A stretch of DNA of 34,668 nucleotides from an uncultured Collinsella sp. (GTDB lineage Bacteria > Actinomycetota > Coriobacteriia > Coriobacteriales > Coriobacteriaceae): the NCBI GenBank assembly GCA_900547285.1, contig URGF01000003.1, forward strand, positions 1 through 34,668, written 5' to 3'. Every line of letters begins with the position of its first letter. Positions within the stretch are counted from its first letter, which is position 1. A program made the translations under genes and the position numbers. The notes beneath the pieces were generated by a model. It ran no database searches. It was not told the origin of the DNA and saw nothing but the letters and a program-made list of their open reading frames with translations. Positions 15,608-23,234 of the stretch are shown piece after piece.

Positions 15608-15723
15608 TTTAGAAACCACTGGTCTTCAACGAACGCTTTCCAAGAAGCTTTAAGGGCGAGCGCCCGCTGGCTTCCGAAAATCATCGGACTCGTATTGCAC
15701 ATACCTTCGGAAGGGAAATTTGA

Positions 15724-16167
15724 ATGGTTGGCTTTATTCTTACCGGTCATGGACAGTTCGCACCCGGCCTCGCAAGCGCTATCGCTATGGTCGCTGGTGA
15801 CCAGCCCGCTTTTACCGTCGTTCCTTTTGAGGGCGACCAGGCTGCTTCCTACGGTGAGGATCTCCGCGCCGCTATCACCGCCATGCGCGAGGAGTGCGAT
15901 GGCGTGCTCGTCTTTACCGACCTGCTCGGTGGTACCCCGTTTAACCAGTCGATGATGATTGCCCAGGATGTCGACAATGTCGAGGTTCTGACCGGCACTA
16001 ACCTCCCCATGGTTATTGAGCTCCTGTTCCTCCGCGGCAATGCCACGCTCGCCGAGCTGGGCGAGCAGGCCGTGACCGTTGGCCAGACGGGCATCACCGC
16101 CCAGACGGTCGCGTCCGTTGCCGGCTCCGACGAAGAGGATATCTTCGGCGACGAGGATGGCATCTAA
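15724..16167 (+). CDS. PTS mannose/hexosamine family EIIA
   Basis: This 147-residue cytoplasmic phosphocarrier accepts phosphate from HPr on His9 (GFILTGHGQFAPG) and passes it to EIIB. VLVFTDLLGGTPFNQ is the typical EIIA-man segment. An acidic tail of about 15 residues ends the protein. It is the first gene of the PTS operon, behind an operator-rich region; its ATG at 15724 has AAGGGA upstream. The stop overlaps the start of the yajC-type gene by one base, indicating translational coupling. The neighbouring agaS- and nagA-type genes point to an amino sugar, probably N-acetylgalactosamine, as substrate. Confidence 0.92.
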   Translation: MVGFILTGHGQFAPGLASAIAMVAGDQPAFTVVPFEGDQAASYGEDLRAAITAMREECDGVLVFTDLLGGTPFNQSMMIAQDVDNVEVLTGTNLPMVIELLFLRGNATLAELGEQAVTVGQTGITAQTVASVAGSDEEDIFGDEDGI

Positions 16168-16448
16168 TGGCCGATTTCGGAGCCAGCGTCCTGAGCTCCT
16201 CGGTTGCCCTTTTAGGCCTGCTTGTCATCATGGGCTTGATTTACACCATCTGGTCGCAAATCAACATGAAGAAAAAGCAGAAGTACTTTAAGGAGCTGCA
16301 CACGGAGCTCAAGCCGGGTCAGGAGGTCCTTTTCGCCGGCGGTATCTACGGAACCGTCAAGGGCATCGAAGGCGAAAAGGTCCAGATCAAAGTCCGATCC
16401 GGAGCCGTCGTAGATGTTTCGCGTTACGCGATTCAGGAGATCAAGTAA
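16167..16448 (+). CDS. yajC: YajC-family membrane protein within the PTS operon
   Basis: This 93-residue protein has one N-terminal membrane helix (about residues 9-30) followed by a KKKQKYF basic patch and the YajC fold: LKPGQEVLFAGGIYGTVKGI, then a VDVSRYAIQEI end. YajC normally associates with SecDF of the Sec translocon. Its position between PTS EIIA and EIIB is not the usual secDF context. Streptococcal hyaluronate/amino-sugar PTS loci are known to contain a yajC-like gene in the same way, so this copy probably serves the PTS or an exported glycosidase; that is inference. Its ATG overlaps the EIIA stop (TAATG). Confidence 0.85.
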   Translation: MADFGASVLSSSVALLGLLVIMGLIYTIWSQINMKKKQKYFKELHTELKPGQEVLFAGGIYGTVKGIEGEKVQIKVRSGAVVDVSRYAIQEIK

Positions 16449-16484
16449 CTGTCGTCAGCAAATAACGAAAGGAAGCTGATCAAC

Positions 16485-16967
16485 ATGGCAGAACCCAACA
16501 TTCTTCTTACCCGCATCGATAACCGACTGGTCCATGGTCAGGTTGCCACCCAGTGGAACTCCACTTTGGGCTCCAACCTCATCCTCGTCGCTAACGACGA
16601 CGTGTCGACCAACACCATGCGCCAGAACCTCATGAAGATGGCCGCTCCCACCGGCGTCGCTACGCGTTTCTTCTCCCTGCAGAAGACCATCGACGTCATC
16701 GGCAAGGCGAGCCCGCGCCAGAAGATCTTCATCGTGGCCGAAACACCGGAAGACGTGCTTACGCTCGTCAAGGGCGGTGTGCCTATAAAGAAGGTAAACA
16801 TCGGCAACATGCACATGTCGGAAGGAAAGCGCCAAGTCGCCACCTCCGTCGCAGTTAACGACGAGGATGTCGCTGCGTTTAAAGAGCTGCAGGAATTGGG
16901 GGTGGAGTTGGAGATCAGGCGCGTTCCGAGCACGCCTGTTGAGGACACGAGCAAGCTCTTCTCGTAA
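16485..16967 (+). CDS. PTS mannose/hexosamine family EIIB
   Basis: This 160-residue cytoplasmic protein carries phosphate on His17 in RIDNRLVHGQV and donates it to the sugar during uptake by IIC/IID. GSNLILVANDDVS and the GVPIKKVNIGNMHM segment are typical of the family. AAAGGAAG precedes the ATG. It follows yajC by 36 bp. The paralogue at 27349 has the same length but lacks the histidine. Confidence 0.93.
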   Translation: MAEPNILLTRIDNRLVHGQVATQWNSTLGSNLILVANDDVSTNTMRQNLMKMAAPTGVATRFFSLQKTIDVIGKASPRQKIFIVAETPEDVLTLVKGGVPIKKVNIGNMHMSEGKRQVATSVAVNDEDVAAFKELQELGVELEIRRVPSTPVEDTSKLFS

Positions 16968-16983
16968 TCCTCGTGATCTACGT

Positions 16984-17005
16984 TGTCAGGAGTGAAACCC
17001 TGACA
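16984..17005 (+). other. Intercistronic hairpin between EIIB and EIIC
   Basis: TGTCAGG and CCTGACA form a 7-bp stem with an 8-nt loop in a 90-bp gap. There is no T-tract, so an RNA processing or stability element is more likely than a terminator. Confidence 0.4.
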
Positions 17006-17057
17006 TTCTGTACGTGAAATCCAAAGTGCGTACATACATTTTGAAAGGAGGAGCAAG

Positions 17058-17858
17058 ATGGAATACACGATCTTCCAGGTCGCTCTGGTCTTCATCGTCA
17101 CGTTTGTCGCGGCAATCGACCAGTTTAACTTCCTCGAGTCTCTCTATCAGCCCATCGTCACCGGCGCCGTCATCGGTCTTATCCTTGGCGACCTCAACAC
17201 CGGTCTTCTCGTGGGTGGTACTTATCAGCTCATGACGATCGGCAACATGCCGATCGGAGGTGCTCAGCCGCCTAACGCTGTTATCGGCGGCATCATGGCA
17301 GCCATTCTCGCTATCGCTACGGGCCTCGAGCCCAACGCGGCAGTCGGCCTTGCCATTCCGTTCGCTCTGCTTGGTCAGCTCGGCGTTACCCTGGTCTTCA
17401 CGCTTATGTCGCCGCTCATGTCCTCTGCGGACAACATGGCTCACAACGCTGACACCAAGGGTATCGAGCGTCTGAACTACTTCGCCATGGCTCTGCTCGG
17501 CCTGATCTTCGCCGTCGTCGTCACCCTGTTCTTCATCGCTGGCGCCACCATCGGTCAGACCATCGCTTCCGCCATCCCGACTTGGCTGCAGACCGGTCTC
17601 TCCGCTGCAGGCGGCATGATGCGCTTCGTCGGCTTCGCCGTCCTGCTCAAGGTTATGATGAACCGCGATATGTGGGGCTTCTTCCTCATGGGCTTTGGCC
17701 TCGCGCTCATCACCGTTGCCAACGATTCTCTGGCAACCCCTGCTCTGCTCATCCTCGCTCTCATCGGCTTCGGCATCGCTTTCTGGGACTTCCAGCAGCA
17801 GACCGAGCTGAAGGGTGCAGCTGTTTCTGACGGAGGTGACTTCGAAGATGGCATCTAA
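17058..17858 (+). CDS. PTS mannose/hexosamine family EIIC
   Basis: This 266-residue integral membrane subunit forms the sugar channel together with EIID. It has many hydrophobic helices and the family stretches DQFNFLESLYQPIVTGAVIG, LGDLNTGLLVGGTYQLMTIG and GGAQPPNAVIGGIMA. A strong AAAGGAGG site precedes the ATG. The end overlaps the EIID start by 11 bp, as is usual for coupled IIC/IID genes. Confidence 0.93.
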   Translation: MEYTIFQVALVFIVTFVAAIDQFNFLESLYQPIVTGAVIGLILGDLNTGLLVGGTYQLMTIGNMPIGGAQPPNAVIGGIMAAILAIATGLEPNAAVGLAIPFALLGQLGVTLVFTLMSPLMSSADNMAHNADTKGIERLNYFAMALLGLIFAVVVTLFFIAGATIGQTIASAIPTWLQTGLSAAGGMMRFVGFAVLLKVMMNRDMWGFFLMGFGLALITVANDSLATPALLILALIGFGIAFWDFQQQTELKGAAVSDGGDFEDGI

Positions 17859-18930
17859 TGAGTATGTGATCCCGGAGCACTACGAGGATCTCACTCCTGC
17901 TCCGCAGCTCGACCAGAAGACCCTCAACAAGATGGCTTGGCGCTCCTGCTTCCTGCAGGCATCGTTCAACTACGAGCGCATGCAGGCCGCTGGCTGGCTC
18001 TACTCCATCATCCCCGGTCTGGAGAAGATCCACACCAACAAGAACGACCTCGCGGCTTCCATGAGCCACAACCTGGAGTTCTTCAACACCCACCCGTTCC
18101 TCGTCACCTTTGTTATGGGTATCGTGCTTTCGCTCGAGCAGAACAAGGTTGACATCCCCACGATCCGCGCCGTCCGCGTCGCCGCAATGGGCCCGCTCGG
18201 TGGTATCGGTGACGCCCTGTTCTGGCTGACGCTCGTGCCTATCACGGCCGGCATCACCTCCAACATGGCCATCAACGGCAACGCCGCTGCGCCGATCATC
18301 TTCCTGGTGATCTTCAACGTCGTCCAGTTCGCTCTGCGCTTCTGGCTCATGAACTGGTCCTACAAGCTTGGCACCAGCGCTATTGACGCTCTGACTGCCA
18401 ACATGCAGGCTTTCACGCGTGCCGCTTCCATCATGGGCGTCTTCGTCGTCGGTTGCCTGGTCGTCACCATGGGTGGCACCCAGATCAACCTCCAGATCCC
18501 CAACGGCACCACCCGTGGCCTCTCCGCTACTACCGTGATCGTCTCCGAGAAGGAGGCCGAGAACTTCACCGGTATGGAGGGCATCGATACCGAGACCGCT
18601 GAGGCCGGTACCATCGCCATGACCGATGAGGACGGCAACGCCCTCACCGCTTCCGATGCCGACGGCAACGCTGTCGAGTGCGGCGTCACCGATCTGGGCA
18701 ACGGCATGGAGTCCGTTACCTACGGCACCGTCACCGAGGATCCGGTCAACTTCTCCGTTGCCGACACCCTCAACACCATCGTCCCGAAGCTCGTCCCGCT
18801 TATGCTTACGCTGCTGCTTTACTACATGTTCGCTAAGCACAGCTGGACCCCGACCAAGGGCATTCTGCTGCTCTTCGTCCTGGGCATCCTGGGCGCTGGC
18901 CCGCTTGGTCTCTGGCCGAGCATCTGGTAA
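17848..18930 (+). CDS. PTS mannose/hexosamine family EIID with an enlarged loop
   Basis: This 360-residue membrane subunit acts with EIIC. The N-terminal half is typical: MAWRSCFLQASFNYERMQ, LEFFNTHPFLVTFVMGIVLS and AAMGPLGGIGDALFW. The C-terminal helices (IVPKLVPLMLTLLLYYMF) are also normal. Known EIIDs are about 260-300 residues; the excess lies between about residues 210 and 300, where an acidic Gly/Asp/Thr-rich segment (including MTDEDGNALTASDADGNAV) replaces the usual short loop and would face outside or fold on the surface. I chose the ATG at 17848, which starts the conserved N-terminus. Confidence 0.92.
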   Translation: MASNEYVIPEHYEDLTPAPQLDQKTLNKMAWRSCFLQASFNYERMQAAGWLYSIIPGLEKIHTNKNDLAASMSHNLEFFNTHPFLVTFVMGIVLSLEQNKVDIPTIRAVRVAAMGPLGGIGDALFWLTLVPITAGITSNMAINGNAAAPIIFLVIFNVVQFALRFWLMNWSYKLGTSAIDALTANMQAFTRAASIMGVFVVGCLVVTMGGTQINLQIPNGTTRGLSATTVIVSEKEAENFTGMEGIDTETAEAGTIAMTDEDGNALTASDADGNAVECGVTDLGNGMESVTYGTVTEDPVNFSVADTLNTIVPKLVPLMLTLLLYYMFAKHSWTPTKGILLLFVLGILGAGPLGLWPSIW

Positions 18931-18943
18931 GGCTCTAGCTTGA

Positions 18944-18972
18944 GGGGTGTGTCCCTACGCGGCTCACACCCC
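18944..18972 (+). other. Hairpin downstream of EIID
   Basis: GGGGTGTG (18944-18951) and CACACCCC (18965-18972) form an 8-bp stem just after the PTS operon. No T-tract follows. It may stabilise the 3' end together with the terminator that follows. Confidence 0.5.
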
Positions 18973-18996
18973 GACCCCTTAAGCCATGTGTATGTT

Positions 18997-19035
18997 AAAA
19001 GCCGCGTGCTCGAAAGAGCGCGCGGCTTTTGTTTT
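18997..19035 (+). terminator. Terminator of the PTS operon
   Basis: AAAAGCCGCGTGCTC and GAGCGCGCGGCTTTT pair over 15 bp (one G-U) around a GAAA tetraloop, followed by TTTTGTTTTC. It separates the PTS genes from the GntR gene. Confidence 0.92.
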
Positions 19036-19115
19036 CTTGATGATTCGGGTGTTGCGGACTGATAATGCTTAACACCCTAGGTAGTTAGCCGAATTCGAGC
19101 AAAAGGGAGGATAGG

Positions 19116-19847
19116 ATGGCGATCGGAGCGCGTAAGCAACCGCTGTACGATCAGCTGGTCGATATTCTGACCGAAAAGATTGACCATGAATATCGCGCCG
19201 GTGACATGATTCCTTCCGAGCGCGAACTTTCGGAGCGCTATGGTCTCTCGCGCACTACGGTACGCCTGGCTCTGCAGGAACTGGAGCGTTTAGGACTGGT
19301 GGTTCGGCAGCACGGTCGCGGTACCTTTGTGACCGACCGTTCGGCAAAGGCAACCAATCTTATGCAGTCCTACAGCTTTACCGAGCAGATGCGCGCTATG
19401 GGTCGCGACCCTGAGACCACGATTCTCGATTTTTGCGAGATGGAGGCCGATAAGAATCTGGCCGAGCATATGGGATTACGTATCGGTGATCGCATTTTTA
19501 AGCTCAAGCGCCTTCGTTCTGCCGACAACATGCCCATGATGGTCGAACGCAGCTATCTACCGGTTCGTCAATTTCTGTCCTTAAAACGACCGCTGCTGGA
19601 GCGTAAGCCGCTTTACGATGTGATTGAGCAAGACTTTCAGCAAAAGATACGCGTGGCCGAAGAGGAGTTCTATGCGAGCATAGCCCGTCCCACCGATGCC
19701 CACCTTTTGGGAATTGTCGAGGGCTCGCCTGTGCTCGATTTGGTCAGGACTACGTATAACGAGTCAAACGAGGTTGTGGAGTATACACTCTCGGTTGCTC
19801 GTGCCGATCAGTTTAAATACAAGGTTTACCACCAGCGTAGCAACTAG
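19116..19847 (+). CDS. GntR/HutC family regulator (NagR/DasR-like)
   Basis: This 243-residue regulator has an N-terminal winged HTH (residues about 8-75, with PSERELSERYGLSRTTVRLA and GRGTFV) and a C-terminal UTRA effector domain (about 95-235), which in this family binds phosphosugars such as GlcN-6-P or GlcNAc-6-P. GGGAGG precedes the ATG. It lies between the PTS operon and the agaS-type gene, both of which have the TGGTTACTACCA motif in front, so it probably represses both until the phosphosugar accumulates. Confidence 0.92.
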   Translation: MAIGARKQPLYDQLVDILTEKIDHEYRAGDMIPSERELSERYGLSRTTVRLALQELERLGLVVRQHGRGTFVTDRSAKATNLMQSYSFTEQMRAMGRDPETTILDFCEMEADKNLAEHMGLRIGDRIFKLKRLRSADNMPMMVERSYLPVRQFLSLKRPLLERKPLYDVIEQDFQQKIRVAEEEFYASIARPTDAHLLGIVEGSPVLDLVRTTYNESNEVVEYTLSVARADQFKYKVYHQRSN

Positions 19848-19886
19848 TGTCCGCATCGTTTCCATATGGTGATTCTTTGCATTTAA

Positions 19887-19922
19887 CTGGTTACTACCAG
19901 ATAACCAACCGAAGTGTATAAT
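19887..19922 (+). promoter_or_regulatory. GntR operator and -10 box of the agaS-type gene
   Basis: CTGGTTACTACCAG (19887-19900) is an inverted repeat lying where the -35 should be; TATAAT follows at 19917-19922. A protein bound here would block RNA polymerase. The core matches the site at 15594-15607. Confidence 0.6.
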
Positions 19923-19961
19923 TGCACGTCAGAGGATTACTTCTAGAGAGAGGTATTAGAA

Positions 19962-21128
19962 ATGTTCGAGAAGAGTGTCGAGGAGCTCACCGAGCTCGGC
20001 GCCCAGATCACCACGGCCGAGATTGCTCAGCAGCCCGAGCTTTGGCGTGATACGCTCAACATCTATCGCGAGAACAAGGAGGCCATCGAGGCCTTCCTGG
20101 CCGAGGCTCGTGCTATGGGCGAGGGCCGTCTGTCCGTTGTCTTCACCGGTGCCGGTACGTCCGACTACGTTGGCGATACCTGCGCCCCGTACCTGCGTCA
20201 CGCTGGCAACACTGATCTCTACGACTTTAAGCCCATCGCCACGACCGACATCGTGAGCGCACCGCGCGACTTCCTGCGCGCCGAGGATCCCACGCTCGTG
20301 GTTTCCTTTGCCCGCTCCGGCAACAGCCCCGAGAGCCTTGCCGCCGTCGCCGTTGCCAAGGAGCTCGTCCACAACGTCAAGTTCCTCAACATCACCTGCG
20401 CTCCCGAGGGCAAGCTCGCCGTCGAGTCCGCTGATGACCCCAATGCGCTGACGCTGCTCATCCCGCGCGCCAACGACAAGGGCTTCGCCATGACCGGTTC
20501 TTACACCTGCATGACCCTGCTCTCTACCCTTATCTTTGACGAGGCTTCCGACGAGCAGAAGGCCGAGTGGGTCGAGACCATCGCCAAGATGGGCGAGGAG
20601 GTCATCGCTCGTGAGTCCGAGGTCGCCGATTACCTGGCTGGCGACTTCAACCGCGTGACCTACTTGGGTTCCGGCTCCTTCGGTGGCCTTGCCCAGGAGA
20701 GCCAGCTCAAGATCCTCGAGCTCGCTCACGGTCTGGTCGCTACTTCCTACGACACCTCTATGGGTTATCGTCACGGACCCAAGTCCTTCGTCGACGACAA
20801 GACCCTCGTGTTCGTGTTCGTCAACAACGATGCCTACACCCGTCAGTACGATATCGACATCCTCAACGAGATCGGTGGCGATAAGATCGCTCAGCACACC
20901 GTTGCCGTTCAGCAGGATGGCGCTACCGTCTACGAGGGCGAGTCCTTCACCTTTAAGGGCTATGAGGCACTCCCCGAGGGCTATCTTGCCCTGCCGTTCG
21001 TGATGTTTGCCCAGGCTATCAGCCTGCTCAACTCCGTGCGCGTGGGCAACACGCCCGACACGCCGAGCCCCACCGGCACGGTCAACCGCGTGGTCAAGGG
21101 CGTGACGATTCACCCCTTCACCGCTTAA
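19962..21128 (+). CDS. agaS: AgaS-type SIS sugar isomerase/deaminase
   Basis: This 388-residue protein has two SIS domains. The first contains VVFTGAGTSDYVGD and the phosphosugar-binding SFARSGNSPES; the second contains YLGSGSFGGLAQES and a YRHGPKSF stretch. AgaS acts in N-acetylgalactosamine catabolism as galactosamine-6-phosphate deaminase/isomerase, yielding tagatose-6-phosphate; GlmS-like proteins acting on glucosamine-6-phosphate are the main alternative. The length fits AgaS. An AGAGAGG site precedes the ATG. The promoter carries a GntR-type operator, and the gene ends with its own terminator. Confidence 0.9.
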   Translation: MFEKSVEELTELGAQITTAEIAQQPELWRDTLNIYRENKEAIEAFLAEARAMGEGRLSVVFTGAGTSDYVGDTCAPYLRHAGNTDLYDFKPIATTDIVSAPRDFLRAEDPTLVVSFARSGNSPESLAAVAVAKELVHNVKFLNITCAPEGKLAVESADDPNALTLLIPRANDKGFAMTGSYTCMTLLSTLIFDEASDEQKAEWVETIAKMGEEVIARESEVADYLAGDFNRVTYLGSGSFGGLAQESQLKILELAHGLVATSYDTSMGYRHGPKSFVDDKTLVFVFVNNDAYTRQYDIDILNEIGGDKIAQHTVAVQQDGATVYEGESFTFKGYEALPEGYLALPFVMFAQAISLLNSVRVGNTPDTPSPTGTVNRVVKGVTIHPFTA

Positions 21129-21146
21129 TCGCGTCCCCCTGTAAGG

Positions 21147-21185
21147 GCGCCCGTCCGCTCATAACGGCGGGCGGGCGCTTTTTGT
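21147..21185 (+). terminator. Terminator after the agaS-type gene
   Basis: GCGCCCGTCCGC (21147-21158) pairs with GCGGGCGGGCGC (21167-21178, one G-U), followed by TTTTTGTTTTT. Confidence 0.9.
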
Positions 21186-21248
21186 TTTTATTTAGACCGG
21201 GGTATAAGTATCACCACGGTTAACTGCTTCAAGAAGCAAGGAGTGCAT

Positions 21249-22418
21249 ATGAGCACGTACGCAATTAAGGCTGACAAGTTCTTCTTGCCGGCAGGCCCGC
21301 AGCTGGGCGGCTATCTCATGGTCGAGGATGGCGTCTTTGGCGCCTGGCAGGCCGACGAGCCCTCTTGCGAGATTAAGGACTACACGGGATCGTGGATCGC
21401 ACCGGGTATGGTCGATACTCACATCCATGGCTTCTATAACCACTCGACTACCGATAACGATCCCGAGGGCATCGATATCAGCTCGACCGAGCTCGCCCGT
21501 CGTGGTACCACCAGCTGGCTGCCCACGACGTTCACCGATGGCGTCGAGCAGATCAAGGATGCCTGCGCCGCCATCGCTCAGGCGGACGAGGGTCGCGGCC
21601 CCGATTTCTGCGGTGCTCGCATTCAGGGTATCTACCTGGAGGGCCCCTTCTTTACCATGAAGCATGTGGGCGCGCAGAACCCCGCTTACCTGATCGATCC
21701 CTCCGAGGAGGTCTTCGACCAGTGGCAGGAGGCTGCTGGCGGACGTATCGTCAAGAGCGCTATGGCCGCTGAGCGCGATGGCGCTGCCACCTATGCTGCC
21801 GCCCTCAACGCGAAGGGCGTCGTGACCAGCATCGGTCACTCCGACGCCACCTACGATGAGTGCATCGCCGCTATCAACGCCGGTGCCAGCTGCTTTACGC
21901 ATACCTATAACGGCCAGCGCGGGCTGCATCACCGTGAGCCCGGTGTCGTGGGTGCTGCCATGTCCACGCCCGAGACCTACGCTGAGATCATCTGTGACGG
22001 CAAGCACGTAAACCCTGCCGCCATCAAGGCGCTGCTGCAGGCCAAGGGCTGGCAGCACACGGTCCTCATCACCGACTGCCTGGGTTGCGGCGGCATGCCC
22101 GAGGGCAGCTACACCAGTGGTGGCATGGACGTCATCATGAAGGACAACCTGTGCTGGCTCGCCGACGGCAAGAGCATTGCCGGCTCGGTGCTCACGCTTG
22201 CCCAGGGCGTCAAGAACATCGTCGACTGGGGCATCGCCAGCGCCGATATCGCCATTCGCATGGCAACCGAGGTGCCGGCACGCTCCGCGCACATCGAGGA
22301 CAAGTGCGGCAGCATCATGCCGGGTCGCGACGCCGACTTTGTCGTGTTCGACCATGAGCTCACCCTCGTCGAGACGTATGTTGGCGGCCAGAGCGTCGGC
22401 AACGCCTTTACCGAGTAA
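21249..22418 (+). CDS. nagA: N-acetylhexosamine-6-phosphate deacetylase (NagA/AgaA)
   Basis: This 389-residue amidohydrolase removes the acetyl group from GlcNAc-6-P or GalNAc-6-P. Metal-site and catalytic segments are visible: DTHIHGFYNH, LEGPFF, the GHSDATYDE stretch, CFTHTYN and the aspartate in ITDCLGCGG. Sequence alone does not separate NagA from AgaA; the AgaS and tagatose-kinase-like neighbours favour GalNAc-6-P. The ATG at 21249 fits the AAGGAG site 6 bp upstream better than the GTG at 21243. A broken copy of its 3' end lies at 25142-25276. Confidence 0.93.
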   Translation: MSTYAIKADKFFLPAGPQLGGYLMVEDGVFGAWQADEPSCEIKDYTGSWIAPGMVDTHIHGFYNHSTTDNDPEGIDISSTELARRGTTSWLPTTFTDGVEQIKDACAAIAQADEGRGPDFCGARIQGIYLEGPFFTMKHVGAQNPAYLIDPSEEVFDQWQEAAGGRIVKSAMAAERDGAATYAAALNAKGVVTSIGHSDATYDECIAAINAGASCFTHTYNGQRGLHHREPGVVGAAMSTPETYAEIICDGKHVNPAAIKALLQAKGWQHTVLITDCLGCGGMPEGSYTSGGMDVIMKDNLCWLADGKSIAGSVLTLAQGVKNIVDWGIASADIAIRMATEVPARSAHIEDKCGSIMPGRDADFVVFDHELTLVETYVGGQSVGNAFTE

Positions 22419-22430
22419 CGAAAGAAAAAG

Positions 22431-22462
22431 ACGGCGGGCCCGAATCTGCTCGGACCCGCCGT
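22431..22462. terminator. Terminator between convergent nagA and flavodoxin genes
   Basis: ACGGCGGGCCCG (22431-22442) and CGGACCCGCCGT (22451-22462) form a 12-bp stem with one mismatch. The A-rich left flank makes a T-tract on the minus strand, so it mainly terminates the flavodoxin gene. Confidence 0.8.
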
Positions 22463-22493
22463 ACGGGTTAAACGCTCAAAAGCACCTTTACAG

Positions 22494-23078
22494 TTACAGC
22501 TTGCTAGCGATTTTCTTTGCCGTACGCTTAACGCCGGCCACCAGGCCTCCTGCAGGATGCTCCTTCTCGTAGGCTAGGCGCTTCTCGCGCTTGGCGTACT
22601 CTTCGACGATGATGTCTCCATACTCGTCTTCGATCTTGTCGAAGAAGTCGACGGCACCCTTAATTTCCTCAGCGGTCGGGTGCCCCTTTTGGACACCGCC
22701 GGTGAGTTTGAACGGCCCCCACGTATCAAAGCCGGGGCAGCCGTAGACACCCATAAAGATGGCCTGCCTCATGCGGCAGATGCCATCGATATCCTTGCCG
22801 TACCACTTGTTTTTGCCACCGTAGGTCATAAGGCCAAACACCTTGTCCTGCGGCTGCAACACGTTAGTGAGCACGCGTGCCATGTCCTTGTCGATCTCGG
22901 AGTAATAGATGCCCGTGGCGACACCAATCAGATGGTATTCGTGCAGGTTGGGATACTCGTTTTTGCCGAGCGCCTTGACGTCGAGGGTATCGATCTCGGG
23001 GTGCGCCTCGACGATGGCGTCCACGAGCTTTTTCGTATTGCCGTGGTGGCGTGAGGCATAAAGGATGATGGTTCGCAT
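22494..23078 (-). CDS. Flavodoxin-domain protein
   Basis: This 194-residue protein has the flavodoxin fold: the FMN phosphate-binding loop YASRHHGNTKK near residue 7, GVATGIYYSEIDKDM near residue 50 and FGLMTYGGKN near residue 82. The C-terminus is a basic Ala/Lys-rich tail. It probably carries electrons or acts as an NAD(P)H:quinone-type reductase; the partner is unknown. The frame is open far upstream, but that part is the reverse complement of the epimerase gene; the ATG at 23078 begins the fold and has AAAGG upstream. It interrupts the + strand sugar gene cluster. Confidence 0.9.
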   Translation of the reverse strand: MRTIILYASRHHGNTKKLVDAIVEAHPEIDTLDVKALGKNEYPNLHEYHLIGVATGIYYSEIDKDMARVLTNVLQPQDKVFGLMTYGGKNKWYGKDIDGICRMRQAIFMGVYGCPGFDTWGPFKLTGGVQKGHPTAEEIKGAVDFFDKIEDEYGDIIVEEYAKREKRLAYEKEHPAGGLVAGVKRTAKKIASKL

Positions 23079-23234
23079 AAGAAGGCCTTTCAGCTGTAAT
23101 TGCATCAATGTCTGTATGGTACCCCGTTGCATGGCTGGGATACCGGACGCATCGATGAACGTGCGGGTTTGTCCTTTGGTCAGGGCCGAGACGGGTTCTT
23201 GCGAGCAAAAAGCAGTTGTTCGAAAGGATGGACA

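Larger units (their letters stand above)
15088..15723. other. Operator-rich intergenic region upstream of the hexosamine PTS genes
   Basis: No convincing gene lies in these 636 bp. A weak minus-strand frame (15298-15092, containing LDELGRLDEALARL) may be a gene remnant. The region instead holds several separate palindromes and repeats, listed individually, between a divergent promoter and the PTS IIA gene. It also contains two ACTGGT copies (15311-15331). AAGGGA at about 15712 is the IIA ribosome-binding site. Confidence 0.6.

Noticed and set aside
17761..18840. 359-residue open frame on the minus strand
   Set aside because: It is antisense to the EIID gene and consists of His/Asp/Gly-rich low-complexity sequence.
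19956..21113. 385-residue open frame on the minus strand
   Set aside because: It is antisense to the AgaS-type gene, which has clear SIS motifs, ribosome-binding site and promoter.
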